Origin: Arthrobacter sp. StoSoilA2 | GTDB lineage: Bacteria; Actinomycetota; Actinomycetes; Actinomycetales; Micrococcaceae | Direction of reading: 5' to 3' | NCBI RefSeq assembly: GCF_019977195.1 | Contig: NZ_AP024643.1 | Span: forward strand, 3,162,001 to 3,226,000 | DNA length: 64,000 nt | In this document: one piece after another, positions 55,176-62,767 of the stretch | How positions within the stretch are numbered: the stretch's first letter is position 1 | Layout of the letters: each line of letters opens with the position of its first letter | Notes under the pieces: generated by a model | Database searches by the model: none | Told to the model about the DNA's origin: nothing | The model's input: the letters and a program-made list of their open reading frames with translations, nothing else | Translations under genes and position numbers: made by a program

Positions 55176-55730
55176 TCACTTAAAGCGGCCCACGACTTGC
55201 GTGGCAGAGGCATTGAGCACGACAGCGTCCAGATGGAGCGAGTCGCCAAACGGAACCATGGGCAAAGGGACAGTCAGTCGAACCCAAACCGTCACTGCTG
55301 CACCTGCCGAAAGGCAGTCTGCCTGGTCACACGTGATCTCCATTTTGGCGGCTTGCGCCGGGTAGCCGTAGTCCTTCAACGCCACGAGGACGCTCTGTTC
55401 TGCGCTGGCCCTCGCGAGGGCGGGTTCAGTTTGGGAAACAAAGACCTTGGCCGCCTGATCCGCCGCACCCACCACTGCGAAGGATCCGCCTTGGATCTGG
55501 CCCACGGTTACCAGGAAATAGACAACCGGGACCATGAGGAGCAGTGCCAGGAACGTAAACTCCACGATGGCACTGCCACGTTGCCTTTCGACGTCGGTAC
55601 CCGCTGTAGATATCTCTTGATATGGTCCGAACGCCAACTGCCAAGCCTTGTTCAGCCGGTGCCTGCAACGATTCCCTTCAGAAGCAGGAAACGGAACCGC
55701 AGCCGGGACATCAGTTTGGAAGGGCAGCAT
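55176..55730 (-). CDS. TadE-like pilus protein (second)
   Basis: 184 residues from ATG 55730, chosen because GGAGG sits 9 nt upstream, inside the previous gene, which it overlaps by 20 bp. A pseudopilin-type helix, QRGSAIVEFTFLALLLMVPVVYFLV (written in two parts in the sequence, about 51-75), is preceded by a charged segment of about 50 residues. Two extracellular cysteines (CDQADC) may form a disulfide. Tad minor pilin by family pattern. Confidence 0.75.
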   Translation of the reverse strand: MLPFQTDVPAAVPFPASEGNRCRHRLNKAWQLAFGPYQEISTAGTDVERQRGSAIVEFTFLALLLMVPVVYFLVTVGQIQGGSFAVVGAADQAAKVFVSQTEPALARASAEQSVLVALKDYGYPAQAAKMEITCDQADCLSAGAAVTVWVRLTVPLPMVPFGDSLHLDAVVLNASATQVVGRFK

Positions 55731-56157
55731 GTCCGGTAACCTCCATGACTCCACGCGGTCCGATAAGCCCCACGACTGGCATAGGCGCCCTCACGGTCAC
55801 TTCCAATGCCCGGATTCCATCCAGATTCGTTTCAGCGGTGGTCACATCAGCCGCGAAATCTCCATTAAGCGCCGTCTCGATCAGTTCGGACGTCCTCGCC
55901 TGGGCGTCCGTTGCCGTTCGATCCGCAAGGGTTCCATATCGCGCTCCGGACGCGGCGGCATCAATAATCGTGTTTCGGACATGAAGGACGAGCGTGAGCT
56001 GGATGATCGCCATGAACAGCAACGTCAACAGGGCAGCAATCATCACGAAATCGATAACGGCGGAACCTCGTTCCGCACTTTTAAGTGCACAGGCACGTCG
56101 TAATGTGCAGGGCAAGCAGAGCATGTGAAGGTGCCTGTGGGAACACGCCTGCCCCAT
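55711..56157 (-). CDS. TadE-like pilus protein (first)
   Basis: 148 residues as drawn; the first ~25, rich in Cys and His, may be untranslated, with an internal ATG at 56124 as an alternative. The core is AERGSAVIDFVMIAALLTLL, a TadE-type helix, then VRNTIIDAAASGARYGT, matching TadE minor pilins. It follows the small pilin gene by 3 bp. Confidence 0.75.
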   Translation of the reverse strand: MGQACSHRHLHMLCLPCTLRRACALKSAERGSAVIDFVMIAALLTLLFMAIIQLTLVLHVRNTIIDAAASGARYGTLADRTATDAQARTSELIETALNGDFAADVTTAETNLDGIRALEVTVRAPMPVVGLIGPRGVMEVTGHAALPN

Positions 56158-56160
56158 CTC

Positions 56161-56403
56161 CTAGCTGCCCACCTTGGCCATGGCCTGTGTGAAGAGGTCC
56201 GCCAATGCTGGCGATGCAATCGCCAGGAGCCCCGCGACCAATATTGCGGACATTAATGTGATCATCACCCACCCGGGAACGTCCCCGCGCTCACGGTGTT
56301 CCGGCCCTGACGCCGCATTACGCGCCATCACAGCGACGGTCCACGAGAAAAAGGGCCAACTCGTCGTGTTACCGGCAGAAAACGATCGTCCATACTTCTT
56401 CAT
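56161..56403 (-). CDS. Small Flp/DUF4244-type pilin
   Basis: 80 residues from ATG 56403 behind GGGGA. After a polar leader of about 40 residues comes ERGDVPGWVMITLMSAILVA, then GLLAIASPALADLFTQAM. A hydrophobic helix preceded by a Gly/Glu processing-like site is typical of actinobacterial Flp-like pilins. Most likely the main structural subunit of this tad pilus. A shorter start at about 56328 is possible. Confidence 0.7.
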   Translation of the reverse strand: MKKYGRSFSAGNTTSWPFFSWTVAVMARNAASGPEHRERGDVPGWVMITLMSAILVAGLLAIASPALADLFTQAMAKVGS

Positions 56404-56487
56404 GATTTTTCCCCAATGTTTGTTGGTATTGCTGGCAATGAGCGATAAGTGGATGGAGCTAGTTGGTCAAGGCGCCGCGTTGTCCCG

Positions 56488-57429
56488 TCAAAGGCTCAAT
56501 TGCAAGGCGGCAAGTGCTGGAAACGCTGCGAAAATGACCGTTAGTGGAAGGACTCCGAATACCAGGGGCACCATCATGCCGATTTCTTTTCGACCGGCTG
56601 ATTCCATCAATTCCCGCTTCGCAGCGTCGCGGACGTCGGCAGCTTGTGCCCGAAGTACATCGGCCAACGGAGTCCCCCGCTCCACGGCCACAACCAATCC
56701 GTCAACGAATCGGACGAGGGGCGGCAGTTCTATTCGGGAAGAGAACGCCTGGAGTGCTTGTACCAGTGACTTTCCTGATCTCGTATCGGCCAGAAGCGCG
56801 CTGAATTCCTTGGCGAGCTCGCCAGTGGAGGTACGGGAGATCCTGTCCATCGCACCCACTGCGCTCTCTCCGGCGGCGACTGCCAGTGCCATGAGTTCGG
56901 CAAGGCTGGGAAATTCCGCGAGGATCACCGATTCGCGGCGCTTGATCTTTTGGCCGAGCACGAAATCGCGGAGAACGTATCCACAAAAGGCAGCCCCGAT
57001 TACCGACACCAATGAGGGAAGCGGGCTGAATCGTCCGGAGGCAGCACCCAGCCCTACGCCGATCACGGCAAGCAGGAAGCCGCCTGAAGCCCACACCAGT
57101 TGCTCCGCCCTGAAATCCAACACGCTTTTCGCGGACCCGGCTCGAGCGAGTCTCTTTCGCAAAGCTGGGCCGCCACTGTTAAAGCGGGACAAGTAGCCAA
57201 TTCCGTCCTGGATAACGGGGCGGAGAATGCGTTCCAATGGTCCAAAGCGTGTCAGATTATGCGTAGGCGCCCGAAGAAGGCGCGACTCCAGGTTCTGCGA
57301 CTTAAGTTGCGGGTGGATGCGCTCTGCGAACGTCCGGCCACGCATGAATGGAAGCCGCACCAGGATCAACCATGTCCCTGCGCCCAGGAGTAATCCGAGG
57401 AGTGTGGCGGTGGCAGTGGAGGTGCTCAT
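56488..57429 (-). CDS. tadC: TadC-like type II secretion F protein
   Basis: 313-residue membrane protein of the T2SSF family with hydrophobic segments at about 1-25, 125-175 and 275-310. The conserved core (LAEFPSLAELMALAVAAGES, then DALVVAVERGTPLADVLRAQAADVRD-like) identifies the platform component. Overlaps tadB by ATGA. With TadB it forms the inner-membrane base for pilus assembly. Confidence 0.9.
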   Translation of the reverse strand: MSTSTATATLLGLLLGAGTWLILVRLPFMRGRTFAERIHPQLKSQNLESRLLRAPTHNLTRFGPLERILRPVIQDGIGYLSRFNSGGPALRKRLARAGSAKSVLDFRAEQLVWASGGFLLAVIGVGLGAASGRFSPLPSLVSVIGAAFCGYVLRDFVLGQKIKRRESVILAEFPSLAELMALAVAAGESAVGAMDRISRTSTGELAKEFSALLADTRSGKSLVQALQAFSSRIELPPLVRFVDGLVVAVERGTPLADVLRAQAADVRDAAKRELMESAGRKEIGMMVPLVFGVLPLTVIFAAFPALAALQLSL

Positions 57430-58283
57430 CGCATGACCCGCTCATCTTCGGGTAATGCCCCAATGCGCAGCATGACTGTGTAACAAAAAACCGAGACAAG
57501 AAGACCGCCGAGCAGCACAACAGCCCCGATTCCGGAGTTGTAGGCAAGCATGGCTTCAGGTCTCCCGGCCATGACCACCAAGACTATCCAGGGCGCTGCG
57601 ACAGCAAGCCTGGCACCATTGACCGTCCACGATTGCCTGGCCTCGAGTTCGCTGCGCGTCCGGGCGCTTTCCCGAAGAAATCCGGCCAACGTACCCAACA
57701 TGCGCCCGAGGTCGGAGCCGCCCACTTCCCGGGTCATGCGAAGTGCCTCGATGATCCGGTCAGCCACCGGATCTGCCAGGCGGTCCTTGAGTTTGTTTAC
57801 CGCCGCATCGAACTGCCCGCCCGACCTATAGTCGGCACCAAAATCCAGGAACAGGCTCCGCAGTTCGTCCGGCCCGTTGTGTCCAAGCTGGATCAAGGCC
57901 TCCGGCAAAGCCAGTCCGGCGCGAATGGCGGATCGGAGATGGTCAACAACATCGGGCCACAGTTGGCGCAGGGTGGCACGGCGTTTCCGCGCCCGCCGAC
58001 GCACGAGTCCAAAAGGGATCCATGCGCCAAAGATTCCGAAACAAAGGCAGACGGGCAATGACGCCGTCACAACGAAGAACAGGAGCATGGCGATGACTCC
58101 GCATCCAGTGCAACTGAGAAGGAGGCCGGCACTGGTGACCTTTTCTATGCCTGCCGAGAGCAAGAGAAGTTCCAGCCGTCGTGGACGGGGTTCCCTGGCC
58201 CGGGCCTCTGGCGGATGCTCCCAGGTGGACCACCAGATAAGTAATGCTCCACCTCCGCAAAGGATCCCCAATAGCGGGGCCAT
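57426..58283 (-). CDS. tadB: TadB-like type II secretion F protein
   Basis: 285 residues, with a short N-terminal helix, a hydrophobic pair (about 55-95) and a T2SSF segment (RQLWPDVVDHLRSAIRAGLALPEAL). A later EVGGSDLGRMLGTLAGFLRE element and two C-terminal helices follow. It starts as TGATG with the cpaF stop. Forms the platform with TadC. Confidence 0.9.
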   Translation of the reverse strand: MAPLLGILCGGGALLIWWSTWEHPPEARAREPRPRRLELLLLSAGIEKVTSAGLLLSCTGCGVIAMLLFFVVTASLPVCLCFGIFGAWIPFGLVRRRARKRRATLRQLWPDVVDHLRSAIRAGLALPEALIQLGHNGPDELRSLFLDFGADYRSGGQFDAAVNKLKDRLADPVADRIIEALRMTREVGGSDLGRMLGTLAGFLRESARTRSELEARQSWTVNGARLAVAAPWIVLVVMAGRPEAMLAYNSGIGAVVLLGGLLVSVFCYTVMLRIGALPEDERVMR

Positions 58284-59506
58284 CAGTTCAGCTCCAGCAG
58301 CGCGGCCACATCAAAACCAGCCACGGCAAACTTTTCGACCGCCGGCATGGAGTTGGCTTTGGGCCGCAACTGCCCTTCAAGCATGCGGAACACCACCGAG
58401 GATTCGATGACCCCGTTTTCCACACGGCGTCCCAACGACAGGATTTCGGTCACCTGCCTGTGCCCATTGGCCTGCCGGGCACAATGCACCACCAAGTCAA
58501 TGCACGAGGCAACGGTGGGCAGGACGAACGCGCTGGAAATGTTCGCCCCTGCCAGTAGAGGCAGGGTGCAAATCTTGGTGACGGCGTCATGGGCCGAATT
58601 TGCATGGACTGTGCACATGCCGGGAAGCCCGGAATTCAACGCGATCAGCATGTCCAGGCTTTCGGCTTCGCGGACTTCGCCAACCACCAGGCGGTCAGGC
58701 CTCATGCGAAGGGCTTCCTTAACGAGCCTTCGCAGTGGAATTTCTCCGTGACCTTCCAGGTTCGGTTGCCTGCATTGGAGACCCACGACGTCACGCAGAG
58801 GGAGCTGCAATTCAAAGATCTCTTCAACGGTTACAACGCGCTCACGTGAGCCAATGCTTGCTGAAAGGCAGTTCAACATGGTGGTCTTCCCTGCCTGGGT
58901 GGCACCGGAGACGAGGATGTTGAGTCCGCTTGCAACGGCTGCACCAAGGAACCTGGCAGATTGGGGTGTGAGGCTTCCCAACTCGACGAGATGTTCAAGC
59001 CGGTTCGCCCTGGCGATGAACTTTCTGATGTTGACAGCCCAGTGCTTCCTGGTGACGTCTGGAATGGCGACATGCAACCGTGACCCGTCCGGCAGGGCCG
59101 CATCCACGAACGGCGACGACAGGTCCAGCCGCCGCCCCGAACTCTTGAGCATCCGTTCGACGAGGTCCCGGACTTGCTGCCCGGTCAGGGTGATTCCCGT
59201 CAGCTCGGACTCTCCATTACGCGCGACATAGATTTCGTGCGGCGCGTTGATCCAGATTTCCTCAATTCCAGGATCATCCAGGAAGGGCTGCAACGGACCA
59301 AATCCCGCTACGGCGTCAAAGACGTGCCTGCGGGCGGTGTCCAGATGTCCCAATGGCGGAAGCGGTCCAAGGAGAGCCCTTTCGTCATAATCGTTGACCG
59401 CGTCCTCAACCAGGCGTCGGACTTCCGCGGTTTGTTCGAAGGGGTCCAAGCCGCGGCGTCTGATAAGTTCGCGGACCTCACCCTCTACAATCCCAACGGC
59501 CTCCAT
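58283..59506 (-). CDS. cpaF: TadA/CpaF-type pilus assembly ATPase
   Basis: 407-residue secretion ATPase: Walker A GATQAGKTT (about 201-209), an Asp box (VVTVEEIFELQL), Walker B LRMRPDRLVVGEVREAESLD, and His box CTVHANSAHDA. It powers pilin polymerisation. GTG-free ATG start with GGGGG upstream. First gene of the compact cluster; no cpaB, cpaE/tadZ or prepilin peptidase gene is adjacent. Confidence 0.93.
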   Translation of the reverse strand: MEAVGIVEGEVRELIRRRGLDPFEQTAEVRRLVEDAVNDYDERALLGPLPPLGHLDTARRHVFDAVAGFGPLQPFLDDPGIEEIWINAPHEIYVARNGESELTGITLTGQQVRDLVERMLKSSGRRLDLSSPFVDAALPDGSRLHVAIPDVTRKHWAVNIRKFIARANRLEHLVELGSLTPQSARFLGAAVASGLNILVSGATQAGKTTMLNCLSASIGSRERVVTVEEIFELQLPLRDVVGLQCRQPNLEGHGEIPLRRLVKEALRMRPDRLVVGEVREAESLDMLIALNSGLPGMCTVHANSAHDAVTKICTLPLLAGANISSAFVLPTVASCIDLVVHCARQANGHRQVTEILSLGRRVENGVIESSVVFRMLEGQLRPKANSMPAVEKFAVAGFDVAALLELN

Positions 59507-59791
59507 ATTTCCCCCAAAACCTTCGCGTCCGTATCCGAGAGGCGTATCTCGAATGACCTACGCTATGGGAGCCACTCCCAGGCGCCAAGTCCTGCTTAGG
59601 CGGTTGTGGATAACTATTGGAACAAGAGTCCCTTCAGTATCGCCTGTACCACTAGTCACTCCAGTTTCGGAATGTTAGGGTAAAGCCCGTTAGGAGCTGG
59701 CCTTTGGTCCCATGCGCAGGCGCCCGCCCCGGAGCTTGTCAGCAAGCCACACCATGCGCCGCTGAGCCGCGGCACAGGGCCGGAATTGGAT
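59507..59791. promoter_or_regulatory. Divergent region between cpaF and the GH25 muramidase
   Basis: 285 bp holding promoters for the leftward tad cluster and the rightward muramidase. It contains several AT-richer stretches (about 59600-59680) but no repeat or hairpin I can support. Small open frames here lack family features. Confidence 0.35.
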
Positions 59792-62521
59792 ATGACAAGA
59801 ACCCCCGTAGAGTCGGTCCGCCGCATGCCGTATGCAAGGACTGGAATCGCCATTTGCCTGGTCGTCCTTGCGGGGACTTTTCCCGGCATTCCTGCATGGG
59901 CGGAGGACTCCGGCCCGCGCCCTGCTCCCGCGCCCATCGCTGCGCAGACGCCGCCCGCAGCGGGCTCGCTCGTTCCATCCGGTTCCGGGGGCCCCTCGAA
60001 CAGTGCCCCGACGGACAGCGCCCCGACGGTGACCAACCAGCCGCAGACGCCCACCGCCGTCGAACCTTCACCTGCTGTTGCTCCACAGCCGGCCGTGGGC
60101 CCCGCTGTGGACGATCCAGCTGCGCTGCCAACCGCCAAAGCAATGCCTGGCAATGCTCCGGACGCCGAGACCATGAAGGCGGCAATGCGCGCCGCAATTC
60201 CGGCTGGCGGGGCAGAAATGGGGCAGCGCTCCCCCAGGGTCATGGCGGCAAAGCAAGGCAACGGAAATTCCGGGCCTGCCGGCGCACGCACAGTGGGACA
60301 GGTGGTGCCGATGGACGCCGATCCAGGTCACTGGAGGCCAACCATCGGTATCCAAGGACAGGACGTCAGCGCGCACCAGGGCAACGTCGACTGGCAGAGC
60401 CAATGGAACGAAGGATCCCGCTGGGCTTACGTAAAGGCCTCCGAGGGCAACTATTACCTGAACGAAAACTATGCACAGCAATACAACGGCTCCCGCAACG
60501 CCGGCATGGTTCGCGGCGCCTATCATTTCGCCATCCCCAACTGGTCTTCGGGTGCGGACCAAGCGAGATACTTCGTGGCAAATGGCGGCGGATGGACAGC
60601 GGACGGTTACACGCTTCCTCCTGTCCTGGACATCGAGTACAACCCCTACGCCGGACGGACCATCAATGGCTTCTACTTCGGCAACACGTGCTACAACATG
60701 TCCAAGGCACAGCTTGGCCAGTGGGCTGCCGATTTCGGCAATACAGTCAAAGCCCTCACGGGGCGCTTTCCCGTCATTTACAGCACCACTGACTGGTGGA
60801 ATACGTGTGTAGGAAACTCCACGTTCGGGAGTTACCCGCTCTGGATCGCCTCGTACTGGAACAACCCCACGAACTCTCCTGGATCGTTGCCCGCCAGCTG
60901 GGGCAACTACACCATGTGGCAGTACAGCAGCACCGGGCCGTTCGAAGGTGATTCCAACATTTTCAACGGCAGCTACGATCAGCTGAGGACATTCGCCCGA
61001 GGCGCCTCAGCACCCTCCAACCCATCCATCAAGTCCGGTGCCGATCTGCTGGCTACAAGCTCAACCGGCAGGCTCGATGTATTTCCGGCCGATGGAAGTG
61101 GCCGGATAACTGGTCCATTTGCCATCGGTTCGGGGTGGACCGGCGCAAAATCGCTGTACGTCGTCGACTGGAACCAGGACGGCGTCCAGGACATCCTTTC
61201 CCAGTGGTCCGACGGAACATTGAAGGTCTTCCGGGGTGCTCCCGGCGGCAGCTTCTATGCTCCCATCCAAGTCGGCTCCGGCTGGCAGGAGATGTCCCTG
61301 ACAGTGGGCTGGTGGAACTCCAAAGATGCCTATCCGGGCGTTATAGGACAGGACTATCTGGGCAATCTGTACCGGTACCCCAACACAGGAGGTGGAGCGC
61401 TTGGGGGTGGTGCCTTAATTGGGACAGGCTTCAGCGGCCACCAGCTGAACCAGATCGACTTCGATGGCGACGGTAGTCAGGACGTCGTCACGCGCACCTC
61501 TGACGGCACCCTTCGCCTGTATCGTTCGAATGGCTTGGGCAGCTTCCTCAACCAGGCCGCCCAGGTGATCGGTTCCGGATGGAATGGCATGACGTCGGTC
61601 AGTTCAGCAATCGGCTTCAGCGGCGCCGGCTCCCAGGGACTGCATGCCCGCACCGCCAATGGTGACCTCTACTATTACCCGGCCGTCGCGGGTTCGTGGG
61701 GCGACCGGAGCCTCATCGGACTGGGCTGGGATGACGCGGTCCGGATCAGCGACGCTCCACTGGATGTTGAGACAACACTGGGCATCGACCAGGAGGATGT
61801 GGTCGCGGTCCGTACCGATGCCAACCTCTACCGCTATCCCGGCACTGGTACCACTGCGCTTCTGCCGGAGGACCTCATCGGAACAGGGTGGACCGGCCTG
61901 AAGGCCGGGTTCGTCACGGATTGGAACGGAGACGGCGCCCTGGACATTGTGGCGCAGTGGGCAGACGGCCGACTAAACGTCTACCCGGGCAGGACAGGCA
62001 GCGGTTTTGGGGCTCCCATCGCCCTCGGCAGTAACTGGAAGGACTGGACGCTCAGCGTTGGGACATGGAAAAAGGCCGATGCACATCCCGGAATCGTAGG
62101 GTACGACTCCACGGGTCGCCTGTACTACTTCAGCAACCCCACCGGAAAGACGGTGTCCACCGGTATCTCCATCGGAGTCGGTTGGACTGGCCTGGACATA
62201 GTTCAAATGGACTTTGACAAAGACTCCAATGCCGATCTCCTGGCGAAAAACGCAGCGGGCGATCTGAAACTGTACCGTTCCAACGGCACCGGCAATTTCA
62301 TGCAGGAAGCTGCAGCGGTGGTCGGAACAGGTTGGAACGTCATCACTGGTTTCGGTGCCATCCGCGGATTTGCCGGAGCCGGCTCCAGCGGTGTCATCGC
62401 CCGGACCACCATAGGCGAGCTGCGGTACTACCCTGTGGGTTCAAACAGTACGTGGGGAACACCAACACGGATCGGCACAGGCTGGAATCCCCTGACGATT
62501 CTGGCACCAGCGGCAAAATAG
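59792..62521 (+). CDS. Secreted GH25 muramidase with repeat domain
   Basis: 909 residues from ATG 59792. Signal peptide about 1-38 (cleavage after AWA); Pro/Ala-rich linker about 39-180; GH25 lysozyme domain about 187-405, with catalytic Asp in GQDVSAHQGNVDW and the DIE pair in VLDIEYNPY. After about 410 come ten units of 45-50 residues ending in IGSGW/IGTGW, several with DGDG calcium-like turns (VDWNQDGVQD, DFDGDGSQD, DWNGDGALD). The repeats fit an FG-GAP/VCBS-type propeller that may bind cell wall or sugars. It should cleave the MurNAc-GlcNAc bond in peptidoglycan. Confidence 0.92.
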   Translation: MTRTPVESVRRMPYARTGIAICLVVLAGTFPGIPAWAEDSGPRPAPAPIAAQTPPAAGSLVPSGSGGPSNSAPTDSAPTVTNQPQTPTAVEPSPAVAPQPAVGPAVDDPAALPTAKAMPGNAPDAETMKAAMRAAIPAGGAEMGQRSPRVMAAKQGNGNSGPAGARTVGQVVPMDADPGHWRPTIGIQGQDVSAHQGNVDWQSQWNEGSRWAYVKASEGNYYLNENYAQQYNGSRNAGMVRGAYHFAIPNWSSGADQARYFVANGGGWTADGYTLPPVLDIEYNPYAGRTINGFYFGNTCYNMSKAQLGQWAADFGNTVKALTGRFPVIYSTTDWWNTCVGNSTFGSYPLWIASYWNNPTNSPGSLPASWGNYTMWQYSSTGPFEGDSNIFNGSYDQLRTFARGASAPSNPSIKSGADLLATSSTGRLDVFPADGSGRITGPFAIGSGWTGAKSLYVVDWNQDGVQDILSQWSDGTLKVFRGAPGGSFYAPIQVGSGWQEMSLTVGWWNSKDAYPGVIGQDYLGNLYRYPNTGGGALGGGALIGTGFSGHQLNQIDFDGDGSQDVVTRTSDGTLRLYRSNGLGSFLNQAAQVIGSGWNGMTSVSSAIGFSGAGSQGLHARTANGDLYYYPAVAGSWGDRSLIGLGWDDAVRISDAPLDVETTLGIDQEDVVAVRTDANLYRYPGTGTTALLPEDLIGTGWTGLKAGFVTDWNGDGALDIVAQWADGRLNVYPGRTGSGFGAPIALGSNWKDWTLSVGTWKKADAHPGIVGYDSTGRLYYFSNPTGKTVSTGISIGVGWTGLDIVQMDFDKDSNADLLAKNAAGDLKLYRSNGTGNFMQEAAAVVGTGWNVITGFGAIRGFAGAGSSGVIARTTIGELRYYPVGSNSTWGTPTRIGTGWNPLTILAPAAK
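61030..62515 (+). repeat. Duplicated five-unit module in the GH25 repeat domain
   Basis: Protein units 1-5 (about 61030-61760) and 6-10 (about 61789-62515) match pairwise: both modules contain, in order, a DWN-DG unit, a TVGWWNSKDAYPG/SVGTWKKADAHPG unit, a DFD-D unit with LYRSNG, and a GFSGAGS/GFAGAGS unit. This indicates an ancient internal duplication of about 740 bp. The DNA is diverged, so it is not recent. Confidence 0.75.
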
Positions 62522-62543
62522 TACGCAGACAGTCCACTTGCGG

Positions 62544-62578
62544 GGGCCCTTTCGTGGAAATCTTCCACGAAAGGGCCC
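62544..62578 (+). terminator. Terminator after GH25 gene
   Basis: Perfect 15-bp stem (62544-62558 with 62564-62578, core GGGCCCTTTCGTGGA) and 5-nt loop. A T-poor tail follows, so it may rather stabilise the mRNA, but the position suits termination. Confidence 0.85.
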
Positions 62579-62767
62579 TCCGTTGTTCCCGGCGGACTGC
62601 AGGGTTCCGACGGCGATAAATATCGCCTGGGAGCGGCCTAAATTGCTGGATCACATGGTCTAATGAAGGTGGTCTCACGTATTGGCTGTTCAGCGCTTTC
62701 GGGATATGGACTTTGTTTGGGGGCAGGCAAGGATCACCCATTGCGCACAATCAAGGAGTGATCTTTT

